Of a stretch of DNA of 64,000 nucleotides, positions 1 to 8,201 are shown in pieces. The position numbers were made by a program, and so were the translations under genes. The DNA comes from an uncultured bacterium (GTDB lineage Bacteria; Cyanobacteriota; Vampirovibrionia; Gastranaerophilales; Gastranaerophilaceae): NCBI GenBank assembly GCA_949282215.1, contig CASDPF010000006.1, positions 1 to 64,000 of the forward strand, read 5' to 3'. The notes beneath the pieces are model-generated. The model was not told where the DNA came from and did not search any database. It saw only the letters and a program-made list of their open reading frames with translations. The stretch's first letter is position 1. The number at the start of each line of letters is the position of its first letter.

Positions 1-92
1 TAAAAAAAGTAATAAGTGATAATATCGAGAGAACATTCGGTATATTCTCATAGATGTAAGATTTTCCTTTTTAATCCCTTTTCCCTTTTTCC

Positions 93-122
93 GCTTGAGA
101 TTATCCATCTCAAGCTTTTTCT
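93..122 (+). terminator. Rho-independent terminator of a gene left of the window
   Basis: A perfect 9-bp stem (GCTTGAGAT / ATCTCAAGC, loop of 5) is followed by TTTTTCTT on the + strand. It probably ends a rightward gene lying upstream of the window. Confidence 0.75.
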
Positions 123-125
123 TGT

Positions 126-417
126 GCTACGCACGTAAATAAATGGTCGGTTGACATATGCAAAACTATACGAAAAATACAAACTACAAGTCAACCTCTT
201 TTGTAAAACTACTGATTAAATGAAATAACCCGAGCTACGCACGTAAATAAATGGTCGGTTGACATCGAATAAATTCCACGCAAAACAAAAACTACAGGTC
301 AACCTCTTTCGTATAACTATTAAATCATTTAAAAAAACAAAGCTACGCACGTAAATAAATGATCGATTGACATTGGATAAACTACACGAGAAATAAAAAC
401 CTACAGGTCAACCTCTT
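126..417. repeat. Three tandem structured repeats, 108-bp period
   Basis: Units at 126-200, 234-308 and 342-417 begin exactly 108 bp apart. Each starts with a nearly invariant 32-nt head (GCTACGCACGTAAATAAATG, then a GGTTGAC-like arm) and ends with AGTCAACCTCTT or AGGTCAACCTCTT. The middle of about 25 nt varies. GGTTGAC in the head and GTCAACC in the tail are inverted complements, so each unit can fold into one stem-loop; in unit 3 the head arm has changed to GATTGAC. The array lies between two convergent terminators and holds no plausible ORF. It could be an array of small RNAs or a non-autonomous repeat family; I do not recognise the family. Confidence 0.7.
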
Positions 418-424
418 GAGAAAA

Positions 425-461
425 TAAAAAAATAGCCCTATCTTTGCAGATAGGACTATTT
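425..461 (-). terminator. hup terminator
   Basis: A 14-bp stem (AAATAGCCCTATCT / AGATAGGACTATTT, one G-T pair, TTGC loop) lies just past the hup stop. Read leftward it is followed by a T-rich tract, as in a Rho-independent terminator. Confidence 0.8.
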
Positions 462-476
462 AAATTTTTTATAAAC

Positions 477-749
477 TTATTTTACAAGTTCTTTAAAGTT
501 TTTACCAGCAGAAAATGCAGGAACCGTTTTAGCAGCAATTTTAAGTTCTTTACCAGTTTGAGGGTTTCTACCGATTCTAGCTGCTCTTTTACGAGCTTCC
601 CAAGTACCAAAACCTACTAAAGTAACTTTTTTACCTTTAGCAACTGTTTTTTGGATAATTTCTAAAGTTGCTGATAAAACATCTGATGATACTTTTTGAG
701 AAAGTTTTGTTTTTTTAGCAATCTCTTTTACTAATTCTTCTTTGTTCAT
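477..749 (-). CDS. hup: HU family DNA-binding protein
   Basis: This 90-residue nucleoid protein binds and bends DNA as a dimer. The sequence shows the family signature: N-terminal MNKEELVKEIA helices, VTLVGFGTWEARKRAAR, then GRNPQTGKELKI, the beta-arm segment with the intercalating proline. The start at 749 is preferred over the upstream in-frame one because AGGAGA lies just before it. The gene is a single transcription unit with its own promoter (820-847) and terminator (425-461). The length is normal for HU. HU and IHF subunits are related; the signature favours HU. Confidence 0.95.
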   Translation of the reverse strand: MNKEELVKEIAKKTKLSQKVSSDVLSATLEIIQKTVAKGKKVTLVGFGTWEARKRAARIGRNPQTGKELKIAAKTVPAFSAGKNFKELVK

Positions 750-819
750 AATAAATCTCCTATACACTATTACTCTCTCATGTGCTTAAAATCTTTATTA
801 CACACATGTTATAAATCTC

Positions 820-847
820 ATTATACACATTGTTTCAAATTTTGCAA
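820..847 (-). promoter_or_regulatory. Promoter of hup
   Basis: Read leftward: TTGCAA (842-847), a 16-bp spacer and TATAAT (820-825), about 70 bp upstream of the hup start. This is a good sigma-70-type match. Confidence 0.6.
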
Positions 848-925
848 GCAAAATTTGGATTTTTATGGCTAAAGTTTACAATATTATTATTTTTTAGACG
901 TTTTTGAAATAAAAATTAATAAATC

Positions 926-953
926 TTTACATTTAGGGATAATAAGATATAAT
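926..953 (+). promoter_or_regulatory. Promoter of the alcohol dehydrogenase gene
   Basis: TTTACA (926-931), a 16-bp spacer and TATAAT (948-953), 32 bp before the start codon at 986. Confidence 0.7.
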
Positions 954-985
954 GATGAAGTAGTGTTTAAGAAAGGAGAGAACCT

Positions 986-2173
986 ATGTGGGAACAAGAT
1001 TTAAACATTAATGATGTTAGAGAAATCAGAACTAGAACTTCTGTATTTTTTGGTTGTGGTGCTATAAATAAAATTTATGACATCGCAAAAGATTTCAAAG
1101 CAAAAAACTTAGATAAAGTAATTGTTATGAGTGGTAAAAATGCTTATAAAACTACAGGGGCTTGGGATGTTGTAGAAAAAGCGTTAAAAGAAAATGATAT
1201 TGGTTATGTAAATTATGATGGTGTTACTCCAAATCCAACAACAATATCTGTAAATGAAGCTGCAAAAATGGCAAAAGATTTTGGAGCAAAAGCTGTAATT
1301 GCTATTGGTGGAGGTTCTCCTACAGATGCAGGTAAGTCTGTTGCGATTTTATTAAAATATACTGATAAAAACGCAAATGATATTTATGAGTTTAAATTCG
1401 AACCAACAGAAGCAGCTCCGATTGTCGCAATAAATTTAACTCACGGAACCGGTACTGAAACAAATAGATTTGCAGTAGTTACAATTCCAGAGAAGGATTA
1501 TAAGCCAGCAATAGCTTATGATTGTATTTATCCAACATATGCGATTGATGATCCGGCTTTAATGGTTAAATTGTCACCAAAACAAACTCGCTATGTATCA
1601 ATAGATGCTGTAAACCACGTTGTAGAAGCTGCTACATCAAAAGTTGCATCTCCTTATGCTGTAACTCTTGCAAGAGAAGTTATTACTTTGGTTGGTAAAT
1701 ATCTTCCTAAAGCAATTGAGAATGCTGATGACTTAGAAGCAAGATATTATTTGGCTTATGCAGCTATGTTAGGCGGGGTTTGTTTTGATAATGGTTTATT
1801 GCACTACACTCATGCTTTAGAGCATCCATTGAGTGCAGTAAAACATGAATTATCACACGGTTTAGGACTTGCAATGCTATTGCCAGCGGTTGTAAAAAAT
1901 ATTTATGCAGCAAAAGCTGAAACTCTAAATTACATTTTAGAGCCTATAGCTGGAAAAATAAATTCAGCAGAAGAAGCTTCTGCTAAAGTTTATGAATGGT
2001 TAAAATCTGTAGGAGTTCCTGCAAAACTTAAAGATGAAGGGTTTACAGATGCTGATATTCCAAAATTAGTAAATTTAGCGTTTACAACACCTTCTCTTGA
2101 TGGTTTATTATCTATAGCTCCGACAGAAGCAACAAAAGAGGCTGTTGAAGAAATTTATAGAGATTCATTATAA
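986..2173 (+). CDS. Iron-containing alcohol dehydrogenase
   Basis: This 395-residue protein is of the group III (Fe-dependent) alcohol dehydrogenase family, which uses NAD(P)H to interconvert aldehydes or ketones and alcohols in the cytoplasm. The glycine-rich nucleotide site AIGGGSPTDAGKS lies near residue 110. The metal-binding histidines are visible in HALEHPLSAVKHELSHG near residue 275. Length is typical of the family. The start is fixed by AAGGAGAG 5 nt upstream. It is monocistronic, with its own promoter and a strong terminator at 2191. Substrate cannot be read from the sequence; a fermentative ethanol or butanol role is only a guess. Confidence 0.93.
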   Translation: MWEQDLNINDVREIRTRTSVFFGCGAINKIYDIAKDFKAKNLDKVIVMSGKNAYKTTGAWDVVEKALKENDIGYVNYDGVTPNPTTISVNEAAKMAKDFGAKAVIAIGGGSPTDAGKSVAILLKYTDKNANDIYEFKFEPTEAAPIVAINLTHGTGTETNRFAVVTIPEKDYKPAIAYDCIYPTYAIDDPALMVKLSPKQTRYVSIDAVNHVVEAATSKVASPYAVTLAREVITLVGKYLPKAIENADDLEARYYLAYAAMLGGVCFDNGLLHYTHALEHPLSAVKHELSHGLGLAMLLPAVVKNIYAAKAETLNYILEPIAGKINSAEEASAKVYEWLKSVGVPAKLKDEGFTDADIPKLVNLAFTTPSLDGLLSIAPTEATKEAVEEIYRDSL

Positions 2174-2190
2174 TATAAATTTATTAGAAA

Positions 2191-2227
2191 AAGCTCATAT
2201 CTTATAAAGGATATGAGCTTTTTTATT
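2191..2227 (+). terminator. Terminator after the alcohol dehydrogenase
   Basis: An 11-bp perfect stem (AAGCTCATATC / GATATGAGCTT, 8-nt loop) followed by TTTTATTT. Confidence 0.85.
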
Positions 2228-2273
2228 TACAAAAATTTTAGATTATGTGATAATAAAAAAGAAAGTTAAATGC

Positions 2274-2350
2274 GGGCGTTTGGCGCAGTTGACTCTGCCG
2301 ACGAGAATGTGACTAAATGTCACATTCGAGGAGAGGTAGCATCTGAACCA
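2274..2350 (+). pseudogene. Interrupted tRNA-Val fragment
   Basis: Positions 2274-2291 are identical to the first 18 nt of the intact tRNA-Val that starts at 2372. The match then breaks for about 43 nt and resumes near 2335 with a segment resembling tRNA positions 19-33 (two bases missing). The interrupting segment contains a perfect hairpin (GAATGTGAC 2305-2313 / GTCACATTC 2319-2327). No tRNA cloverleaf can form and there is no anticodon arm or 3' half. It looks like a duplicated tRNA 5' half split by a short hairpin insertion. Confidence 0.6.
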
Positions 2351-2371
2351 ACAATAATGTCAAAAAAATAA

Positions 2372-2447
2372 GGGCGTTTGGCGCAGTTGGTAGCGCATCT
2401 GAACGACATTCAGAGGGTCACAAGTTCGAGTCTTGTAACGCCCACCA
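2372..2447 (+). tRNA. tRNA-Val (GAC)
   Basis: A complete 76-nt cloverleaf: acceptor GGGCGTT pairs with AACGCCC, D stem GCGC/GCGC, anticodon stem TCTGA/TCAGA around loop ACGACAT (anticodon GAC, codon GUC), T stem ACAAG/CTTGT with loop TTCGAGT, discriminator A and an encoded CCA end. A terminator follows at once. Confidence 0.95.
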
Positions 2448-2450
2448 AAA

Positions 2451-2484
2451 AAAGAACAAGGATTTTTACCCTTGTTCTTTTTTA
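2451..2484. terminator. Bidirectional terminator between tRNA-Val and leuS
   Basis: AAAGAACAAGG and CCTTGTTCTTT form an 11-bp stem flanked by A and T tracts on opposite sides, so it can end both the rightward tRNA transcript and the leftward leuS operon. Confidence 0.8.
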
Positions 2485-2497
2485 TTTTATTTTGGTT

Positions 2498-4981
2498 TTA
2501 ACCTTTAACTACAATGTTTACAAGTTTTTTGGGAACAACAATTGTTTTTACAATTTCTTTTCCTGTAGTAAGTTCTTTTATTTTCTCACTGGAAAGAGCT
2601 ATTGATTTTAATTCTTCATCATTTACTCCTTCATCAGCTTCAATTTTATCTTTAACTTTACCGTTTACTTGTACAACTAGAGTTATTTTACTAGCTTTTG
2701 CTAAGTTTTCATCCCACTCACACCATTTAGAATCATGGATAGAGCCTTCAAATCCTAGGTCTGACCAAATTTCTTCTGACATATGAACAGTAACAGGTGC
2801 CATTAATTTGATTAGAGAGATTATCGCAAAGCTTAAGACATTCTTATCTTCCTCAGATAAATCCCCTTTACATTTACCCCTCCAATCATAGATTGCATTG
2901 GTAAGTTCTCTATACTTAGAGATTACAGTATTGAATTGGAAATCATTAGAAATATCGTTAGTAATACCTTTTATTGCCATATTTACTACACGAACTAAGT
3001 CATCATTTTCTCTTTTTAGAGGGAATGACAATTTATAGTCTTTAGTCAAATATTGCTGATTATCACTTACTAGTCTCCAGACTCTATTTAAGAATTTATA
3101 GCAGCCTTCAACTCCTGCATCAGACCAGTCAAAGTCTCTTGCTGGAGGTGAATCAGAAAGAATAAATAATCTTGCCGTATCGGCACCATAATTTTCAAAT
3201 ATTTCATCAGGATCTACTGTATTGCCTTTAGATTTTGACATTTTTGATCCGTCTTTTAATACCATACCTTGAGTTAATAGATTCTTGAACGGCTCGTCAA
3301 AGCTTAATAGACCTAAATCTTTTAGAGCTTTTGTAAAGAATCTTGAATATAATAGGTGTAAAATTGCGTGTTCAATTCCACCAACATATTGATCTACTGG
3401 TAGCCATTTATCAACTAGTTCTTTAGAAAATGGCATATTAGAATTTTTAGCATCCGAATATCTCAAATAATACCAGCTAGAGCATACAAAAGTATCCATC
3501 GTATCCATTTCACGTCTTGCTTTTCCACCACAGACTGGACAAGTTGTTTCGGCAAAAGTTTTAGAAGTAGTAATTGGAGATTTGCCTACAACTGAAAAAT
3601 CTACATCTGTAGGTAGCATTACAGGTAAGTTTTCTTCTTTTTCAGGAACAATCCCACATTTATCACAGTAAACAACAGGAATTGGGGCTCCCCAATATCT
3701 TTGACGAGAAATCAACCAGTCCCTTAGACGATATTGTGTTTTGAATTCCCCAAAGCTACCATCTACAGCTTTTTGTGTAATAGCTTTTTTAGCTTCAGTA
3801 TTTTTCATTCCGTTAAATTCATTTGAATTAACTAAAACACCTTCTTCTGTATAAGCTGCATTTTTGCAATCTGAAGGATTTTCAGGATTTTGGATAACAA
3901 CTTTCATTGGAAGATTGTATTTTTTAGCAAAATCAAAATCTCTTGTATCGTGTGTAGGAACTGCCATTACAGCACCTGTTCCGTATTCTACTAAAGCGTA
4001 ATCTGCTGTCCATAGAGGGAATTCTTCTCCAGTGAACGGATTTATACAATGTGTACCTAAAGGTACTCCTGTTTTTACTCTATCTGTTGATAATCTTTCG
4101 ATTTCTGTCATTTTACGAGCATTAGCTCTATATTCTTCAACAGCTTGTTTATTTTCTTCTGTTGTTAATTTTTCGATATCTTTATATTCAGGAGCAACAA
4201 CTAAATAAGTAATACCATGCACAGTATCAGGTCTTGTAGTGTATACTGGCACTTCAAGTCCTTCAATTTCTTTCACTTTGAATCTAAAAATTGCACCTTG
4301 AGATTTTCCAATCCAGTTGGCTTGCATAGTTTTAACATTATCGCCCCAACCTTCAAGTTTATCTATATCTTCCAATAATCTTTCTGCATAATCTGTAATT
4401 TTAAAGAACCATTGAGAAAGATATTTTTTCTCAACAACGCTATCACATCTCCAGCATTTTCCATCAATTACTTGTTCGTTTGCGAGAACTGTTCCACAAT
4501 TTTCGCACCAATTTACTGCAGCTTCTTTTTTATATGCTAGACCTTTTTTATATAATTGAATAAATAGCCATTGAGTCCATTTATAGTAATCAGGCTTACA
4601 AGTTGTAACTTCTCTCTGCCAATCGTATGAAAGCCCCAACATTTTAAGTTGTTTTGTCATATAAGCAATGTTTTCATCAGTCCATTTAGCAGGATCTGCA
4701 CCATGTTTCATTGCTGCATTTTCAGCAGGAAGTCCGAAACTATCCCATCCCATTGGATGTAGAACATTATATCCTTGCATCTTTTTAAATCTTGCAATTA
4801 CGTCTGTAATTGTGTAATTTCTCACATGTCCCATATGTAGCTTACCTGATGGATACGGAAACATTGATAAAGCATAATATTTTGGCTTATCACTATTATC
4901 CGGCGTATGGAAAACGTTATTTTCTTCCCATATATGTTGCCATTTCTTTTCTATTTCTTGTGGAAAATATGATTCTTTCAT
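2498..4981 (-). CDS. leuS: Leucyl-tRNA synthetase
   Basis: This 827-residue class I synthetase charges tRNA-Leu with leucine. The HIGH motif is HMGH (residues 49-52, in FPYPSGKLHMGHVRNYT) and the second signature is KMSKS near residue 577. The Zn-binding cysteines (CENCGTVLANEQV...CWRC) and the inserted CP1 editing domain with TRPDTVHG are present, so length and architecture are those of bacterial LeuRS. It is the last gene of the leftward block that begins with fliO, separated from the flagellar genes by a small membrane-protein gene. AAGGAGT lies upstream of its start. It may also have its own promoter, which I cannot identify with confidence. Confidence 0.97.
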   Translation of the reverse strand: MKESYFPQEIEKKWQHIWEENNVFHTPDNSDKPKYYALSMFPYPSGKLHMGHVRNYTITDVIARFKKMQGYNVLHPMGWDSFGLPAENAAMKHGADPAKWTDENIAYMTKQLKMLGLSYDWQREVTTCKPDYYKWTQWLFIQLYKKGLAYKKEAAVNWCENCGTVLANEQVIDGKCWRCDSVVEKKYLSQWFFKITDYAERLLEDIDKLEGWGDNVKTMQANWIGKSQGAIFRFKVKEIEGLEVPVYTTRPDTVHGITYLVVAPEYKDIEKLTTEENKQAVEEYRANARKMTEIERLSTDRVKTGVPLGTHCINPFTGEEFPLWTADYALVEYGTGAVMAVPTHDTRDFDFAKKYNLPMKVVIQNPENPSDCKNAAYTEEGVLVNSNEFNGMKNTEAKKAITQKAVDGSFGEFKTQYRLRDWLISRQRYWGAPIPVVYCDKCGIVPEKEENLPVMLPTDVDFSVVGKSPITTSKTFAETTCPVCGGKARREMDTMDTFVCSSWYYLRYSDAKNSNMPFSKELVDKWLPVDQYVGGIEHAILHLLYSRFFTKALKDLGLLSFDEPFKNLLTQGMVLKDGSKMSKSKGNTVDPDEIFENYGADTARLFILSDSPPARDFDWSDAGVEGCYKFLNRVWRLVSDNQQYLTKDYKLSFPLKRENDDLVRVVNMAIKGITNDISNDFQFNTVISKYRELTNAIYDWRGKCKGDLSEEDKNVLSFAIISLIKLMAPVTVHMSEEIWSDLGFEGSIHDSKWCEWDENLAKASKITLVVQVNGKVKDKIEADEGVNDEELKSIALSSEKIKELTTGKEIVKTIVVPKKLVNIVVKG

Positions 4982-5032
4982 CTATTCCTTTACTCCTTCA
5001 TCTGAACTGTATAAATTTATTTTATCATAAAC

Positions 5033-5392
5033 TTACACATCAATATCGTCTTCATTTTCTTTTTCGTTTTCGTTATCTGGTAAATCAGGTTCTTTTACTT
5101 GTTTTGTTAGTTTTTCATTTAATTCCTGTAATGTTATTGATTTATCCATTTTCTTTAAAGCATTCAATACAGAAATCTTATAATCAGCGTCAGTTTTATT
5201 CTTTGGATTATCAACAATTTCTCCGATTCGTTGTCCTAAATATCCCATTACAATGATTGCAGGTACTAATATTGTCGCAGTTGTGACTATTGCATGTAGA
5301 TCAATTGTGCCAACTCTCACTATACTTACTGTACCTATAACTATCATTGTTATTACTATGAATAATAAACGTATATTTTCTGCATAACCCAT
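5033..5392 (-). CDS. Small membrane protein with acidic tail, unknown
   Basis: This 119-residue protein has two hydrophobic segments (about residues 8-26 and 33-52), then a soluble part and a very acidic C-terminus (NENEKENEDDID). I do not recognise a family. It lies 7 bp downstream of the PilZ-domain gene and upstream of leuS, so it is probably co-transcribed with the flagellar export genes. A role near the flagellar base is possible, based only on position. Confidence 0.75.
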   Translation of the reverse strand: MGYAENIRLLFIVITMIVIGTVSIVRVGTIDLHAIVTTATILVPAIIVMGYLGQRIGEIVDNPKNKTDADYKISVLNALKKMDKSITLQELNEKLTKQVKEPDLPDNENEKENEDDIDV

Positions 5393-5399
5393 ATTTTAT

Positions 5400-5996
5400 T
5401 TAACCTTTTTTTGTTAAATTTTCCATGTCTTTTTTCATACAAAATTGAACTAATGTCATCTTATCAATATTGCTTAAGTTAACAAATCTACCTGAAATTG
5501 TGTATTTACCATTATCATTTTTTTCAACTCTTATTAACTGGTATTTACATTTAATCTCTTGTTCTTCACTTAATTTTATTGACACATCATATAGCTTTTC
5601 CATATCAATATTGTCAGCTGTAGTTAGTTTCATACCGCCTGCTGATAAATCTAAAGTTCTAACTTCATGTTGTTTGTCACCACAGCTTAAAATTAAATTT
5701 TCTAAATATTTAATACGTGTAAATTTACGTCTTTGTAAAAATCTATGTTTAACAGGATTTGCAATTGTTATAACATTATTTTCCAAAGCTTTTATATATG
5801 ATTCAAAATATAGATATCCGTTATCTGTAAAAGAGTAAAAATCACAAATATGATTAACAATAAGCCCTTCAGGTTTATATTTTAATTCCATTCTAAACCC
5901 GTCATTAGAAACTTCCAAAATTCTACCTTTATTAGTTTTTTTGAAATCTTGAGGAACAATCGTTACAATCTGATCATTTTTTATAAGTTCTCTCAT
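5400..5996 (-). CDS. PilZ-domain c-di-GMP-binding protein, YcgR-like
   Basis: This 198-residue protein has an N-terminal YcgR-N-like beta domain (about 1-85) and a C-terminal PilZ domain. Both c-di-GMP-binding signatures are visible: QRRKFTR (RxxxR, near residue 88) and DLSAGG (near residue 117). Proteins of this layout act as flagellar brakes or export regulators when c-di-GMP is high. It directly follows flhA (11 bp), which supports a flagellar role. Whether it brakes the motor or regulates export is inferred only. Confidence 0.88.
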   Translation of the reverse strand: MRELIKNDQIVTIVPQDFKKTNKGRILEVSNDGFRMELKYKPEGLIVNHICDFYSFTDNGYLYFESYIKALENNVITIANPVKHRFLQRRKFTRIKYLENLILSCGDKQHEVRTLDLSAGGMKLTTADNIDMEKLYDVSIKLSEEQEIKCKYQLIRVEKNDNGKYTISGRFVNLSNIDKMTLVQFCMKKDMENLTKKG

Positions 5997-6007
5997 ATTT
6001 ATCCTTT

Positions 6008-8116
6008 CTATCTTTTAGCTGTTTCAACTTTTACCATCCCAACTGATTTAACTTTTACATTAGGACTTATTTCATTATAAGACATAATCGCAATTTGCGG
6101 ATATGTTCTTTCTACAAGTTTTCTAAATAACAATCTAATTGGAGAAGAACATAATATAACAGGTTGATTACCTGTAGCTGTAATAGCTTTTTCTAATTCA
6201 ACATTCATTTTATCAAACATATTTCTTGTAAAACTTGGGTCAAGAGTAACACTTTGTCCGTCTGGGCTTGCTCCTTTTGCTATTGTGTTTTCAACATCAG
6301 GAGCTAATGTTATTACATATAATTCGCCTGTATCTGCAAGATTTTGTTTACAAATATTTCTAGAAAGTGCTTGACGAACATGTTCTGTTAAGAAATTTGG
6401 ATTTTTATTAATTTTAGCTTGTAAACTTATAGTTTCTAATATAGTTTTTAAATCTCTAACGGCAACCCCTTCTTTTAAAAGATTTTGCATAACAACTTGT
6501 ACGTCACCAATAGAAATGTCTTTCATGATATCGTTTACATAATCTTCAGAAACTTCTTTTTTCAAATTATCAATTAGTTGTTGAACATCAAATCTGGAAA
6601 TAATTTCTGAAGCACATTTCTTAATAACTTCAGTAATATGAGTAGAAATAACGGCTGATGCTGATACTACTGTATAACCTGACATTTCAGCCAAATCTTT
6701 ATCTTTAGCTTCTATCCATAATGCAGGTAATCCAAATGCTGGTTCTACGGCATGAATACCATTTATGGCTAAATTACCAATAGGATCTCCTGCACACATA
6801 GCTAGATATCTTTCTGGATAAACATCTCCTGATTCTAGTGCAACACCTTTAAGTTTTATTTGGTAAGAATTAGGTGATAGTTGTAAATTATCTCTAACTC
6901 TAATAGAAGGTAAAACAATCCCTAAATCCAAGGCTGTTTGTCTTCTTATTTGGGCAATTCTTTCTAATAAATCTCCGCCCATTTCTACATTTAAAAGTTG
7001 TACTAAACGATATCCTACCTCTATCTCAATAGTATCAACATTAAGTAATTCCATAACACTTTCTCGAGTAGCTTTGGCTCTTTTTTCTTTTTTACCTAAT
7101 TTTTCCTGTTGTTCTTGAGCTATTTTTTCTGCTTCTTGAGTTTGTGCAACAACTTTTTTATTCTGAGATTTAAAATATGCCATACCGCCAACAATTGCGG
7201 CGATTGTTAAAAATGGAATGGTTGGCATGCCAGGTACTATTCCCATAAAGCCTAAAAGCCCTGCCACAACACCTAATACTCTAGGATCTGAGAACATTTC
7301 ATTTTTAATATCTTCTGATAATGATTCATCTTTACCTGTAGCTCTGGATACTATTAAACCTGTAGCTGTAGATATTAGTAGGGCAGGGATTTGAGAAACT
7401 AAACCATCACCAACTGTTAAAATTGTGTATGTTGAAAGCGCTGTTTGAATATTCATATGTAATTGTACAACGCCGATAATCAGACCTCCTACAATATTAA
7501 TGATTGTTATTACAATACCTGCAGTTGCATCACCTTTTACGAATTTCGAAGCACCATCCATAGTACCGTAAAAATCGGTTTCTCTTTCTAATTTACGTCG
7601 TCTTTCTTTTGCTTGATCTTCATTTATTAAACCTGAATTTAAATCAGCGTCAATACTCAATTGTTTACCCGGCATTTTATCCAATGTAAATCTTGCAGAA
7701 ACTTCAGCAACACGAGTAGCACCGCCTGTGATAACCATAAAATTAATTAATACCAAAATACAGAAGATAACAGCTCCGACAACATAATTCCCACCGACTA
7801 CGAATTCTCCGAAGGAATTAATTACATTGCCTGCTTCACCATTCAGTAAAATTAAACGTGTTGAGCTAACATTCAAGCCTAATCTAAATAATGTAGCGAT
7901 CAAAAGCACTGTTGGAAAAGATGAATAGTCTAGAGGTTCTTGAGTATATAAACATACAAGTAGTATAACAACCGCAAGTGAAATATTTACTGTTAGTAAT
8001 AAGTCTAATAGAGCTGCAGGAAGTGGTATTACCATCATGCAGACAATAACAACTAAGCCTATTGCTAGGACTATGTCATTATTACTCAGTAGTTTTGATA
8101 ATTTTCCTAACTCCAT
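6008..8116 (-). CDS. flhA: Flagellar export gate protein FlhA
   Basis: This 702-residue membrane protein forms the nonameric ring of the flagellar type III export gate. It has about eight hydrophobic segments in the first 330 residues, including the conserved FHIPEP-family cytoplasmic stretch (RFTLDKMPGKQLSIDADLNSG is split here as RFTLDKMPGKQ and LSIDADL). A charged linker follows (about 325-350), then the large cytoplasmic substrate-docking domain. The length is typical. It stands downstream of flhB with a DUF3137-like gene between, an unusual insertion in a usually tight pair. The SD of the chosen start is very close to the ATG, so the start is slightly uncertain. Confidence 0.95.
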   Translation of the reverse strand: MELGKLSKLLSNNDIVLAIGLVVIVCMMVIPLPAALLDLLLTVNISLAVVILLVCLYTQEPLDYSSFPTVLLIATLFRLGLNVSSTRLILLNGEAGNVINSFGEFVVGGNYVVGAVIFCILVLINFMVITGGATRVAEVSARFTLDKMPGKQLSIDADLNSGLINEDQAKERRRKLERETDFYGTMDGASKFVKGDATAGIVITIINIVGGLIIGVVQLHMNIQTALSTYTILTVGDGLVSQIPALLISTATGLIVSRATGKDESLSEDIKNEMFSDPRVLGVVAGLLGFMGIVPGMPTIPFLTIAAIVGGMAYFKSQNKKVVAQTQEAEKIAQEQQEKLGKKEKRAKATRESVMELLNVDTIEIEVGYRLVQLLNVEMGGDLLERIAQIRRQTALDLGIVLPSIRVRDNLQLSPNSYQIKLKGVALESGDVYPERYLAMCAGDPIGNLAINGIHAVEPAFGLPALWIEAKDKDLAEMSGYTVVSASAVISTHITEVIKKCASEIISRFDVQQLIDNLKKEVSEDYVNDIMKDISIGDVQVVMQNLLKEGVAVRDLKTILETISLQAKINKNPNFLTEHVRQALSRNICKQNLADTGELYVITLAPDVENTIAKGASPDGQSVTLDPSFTRNMFDKMNVELEKAITATGNQPVILCSSPIRLLFRKLVERTYPQIAIMSYNEISPNVKVKSVGMVKVETAKR

Positions 8117-8201
8117 TCTCCTGCTTGCCTAAATTGGCATTCTCCTCCACCAAGAATATTTTATCATCAGAATGTATTGCTGACAATAATATTAAGTTAT
8201 T

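Noticed and set aside
126-417. CRISPR array
   Set aside because: Only three units with long conserved heads and spacing of 108 bp; no short palindromic repeat with uniform spacers and no cas genes.
2372-2447. tRNA-Val as the attachment site of the prophage
   Set aside because: The prophage lies 16 kb away with its own 32-bp att repeat; there is no copy of the tRNA 3' end at either prophage border.
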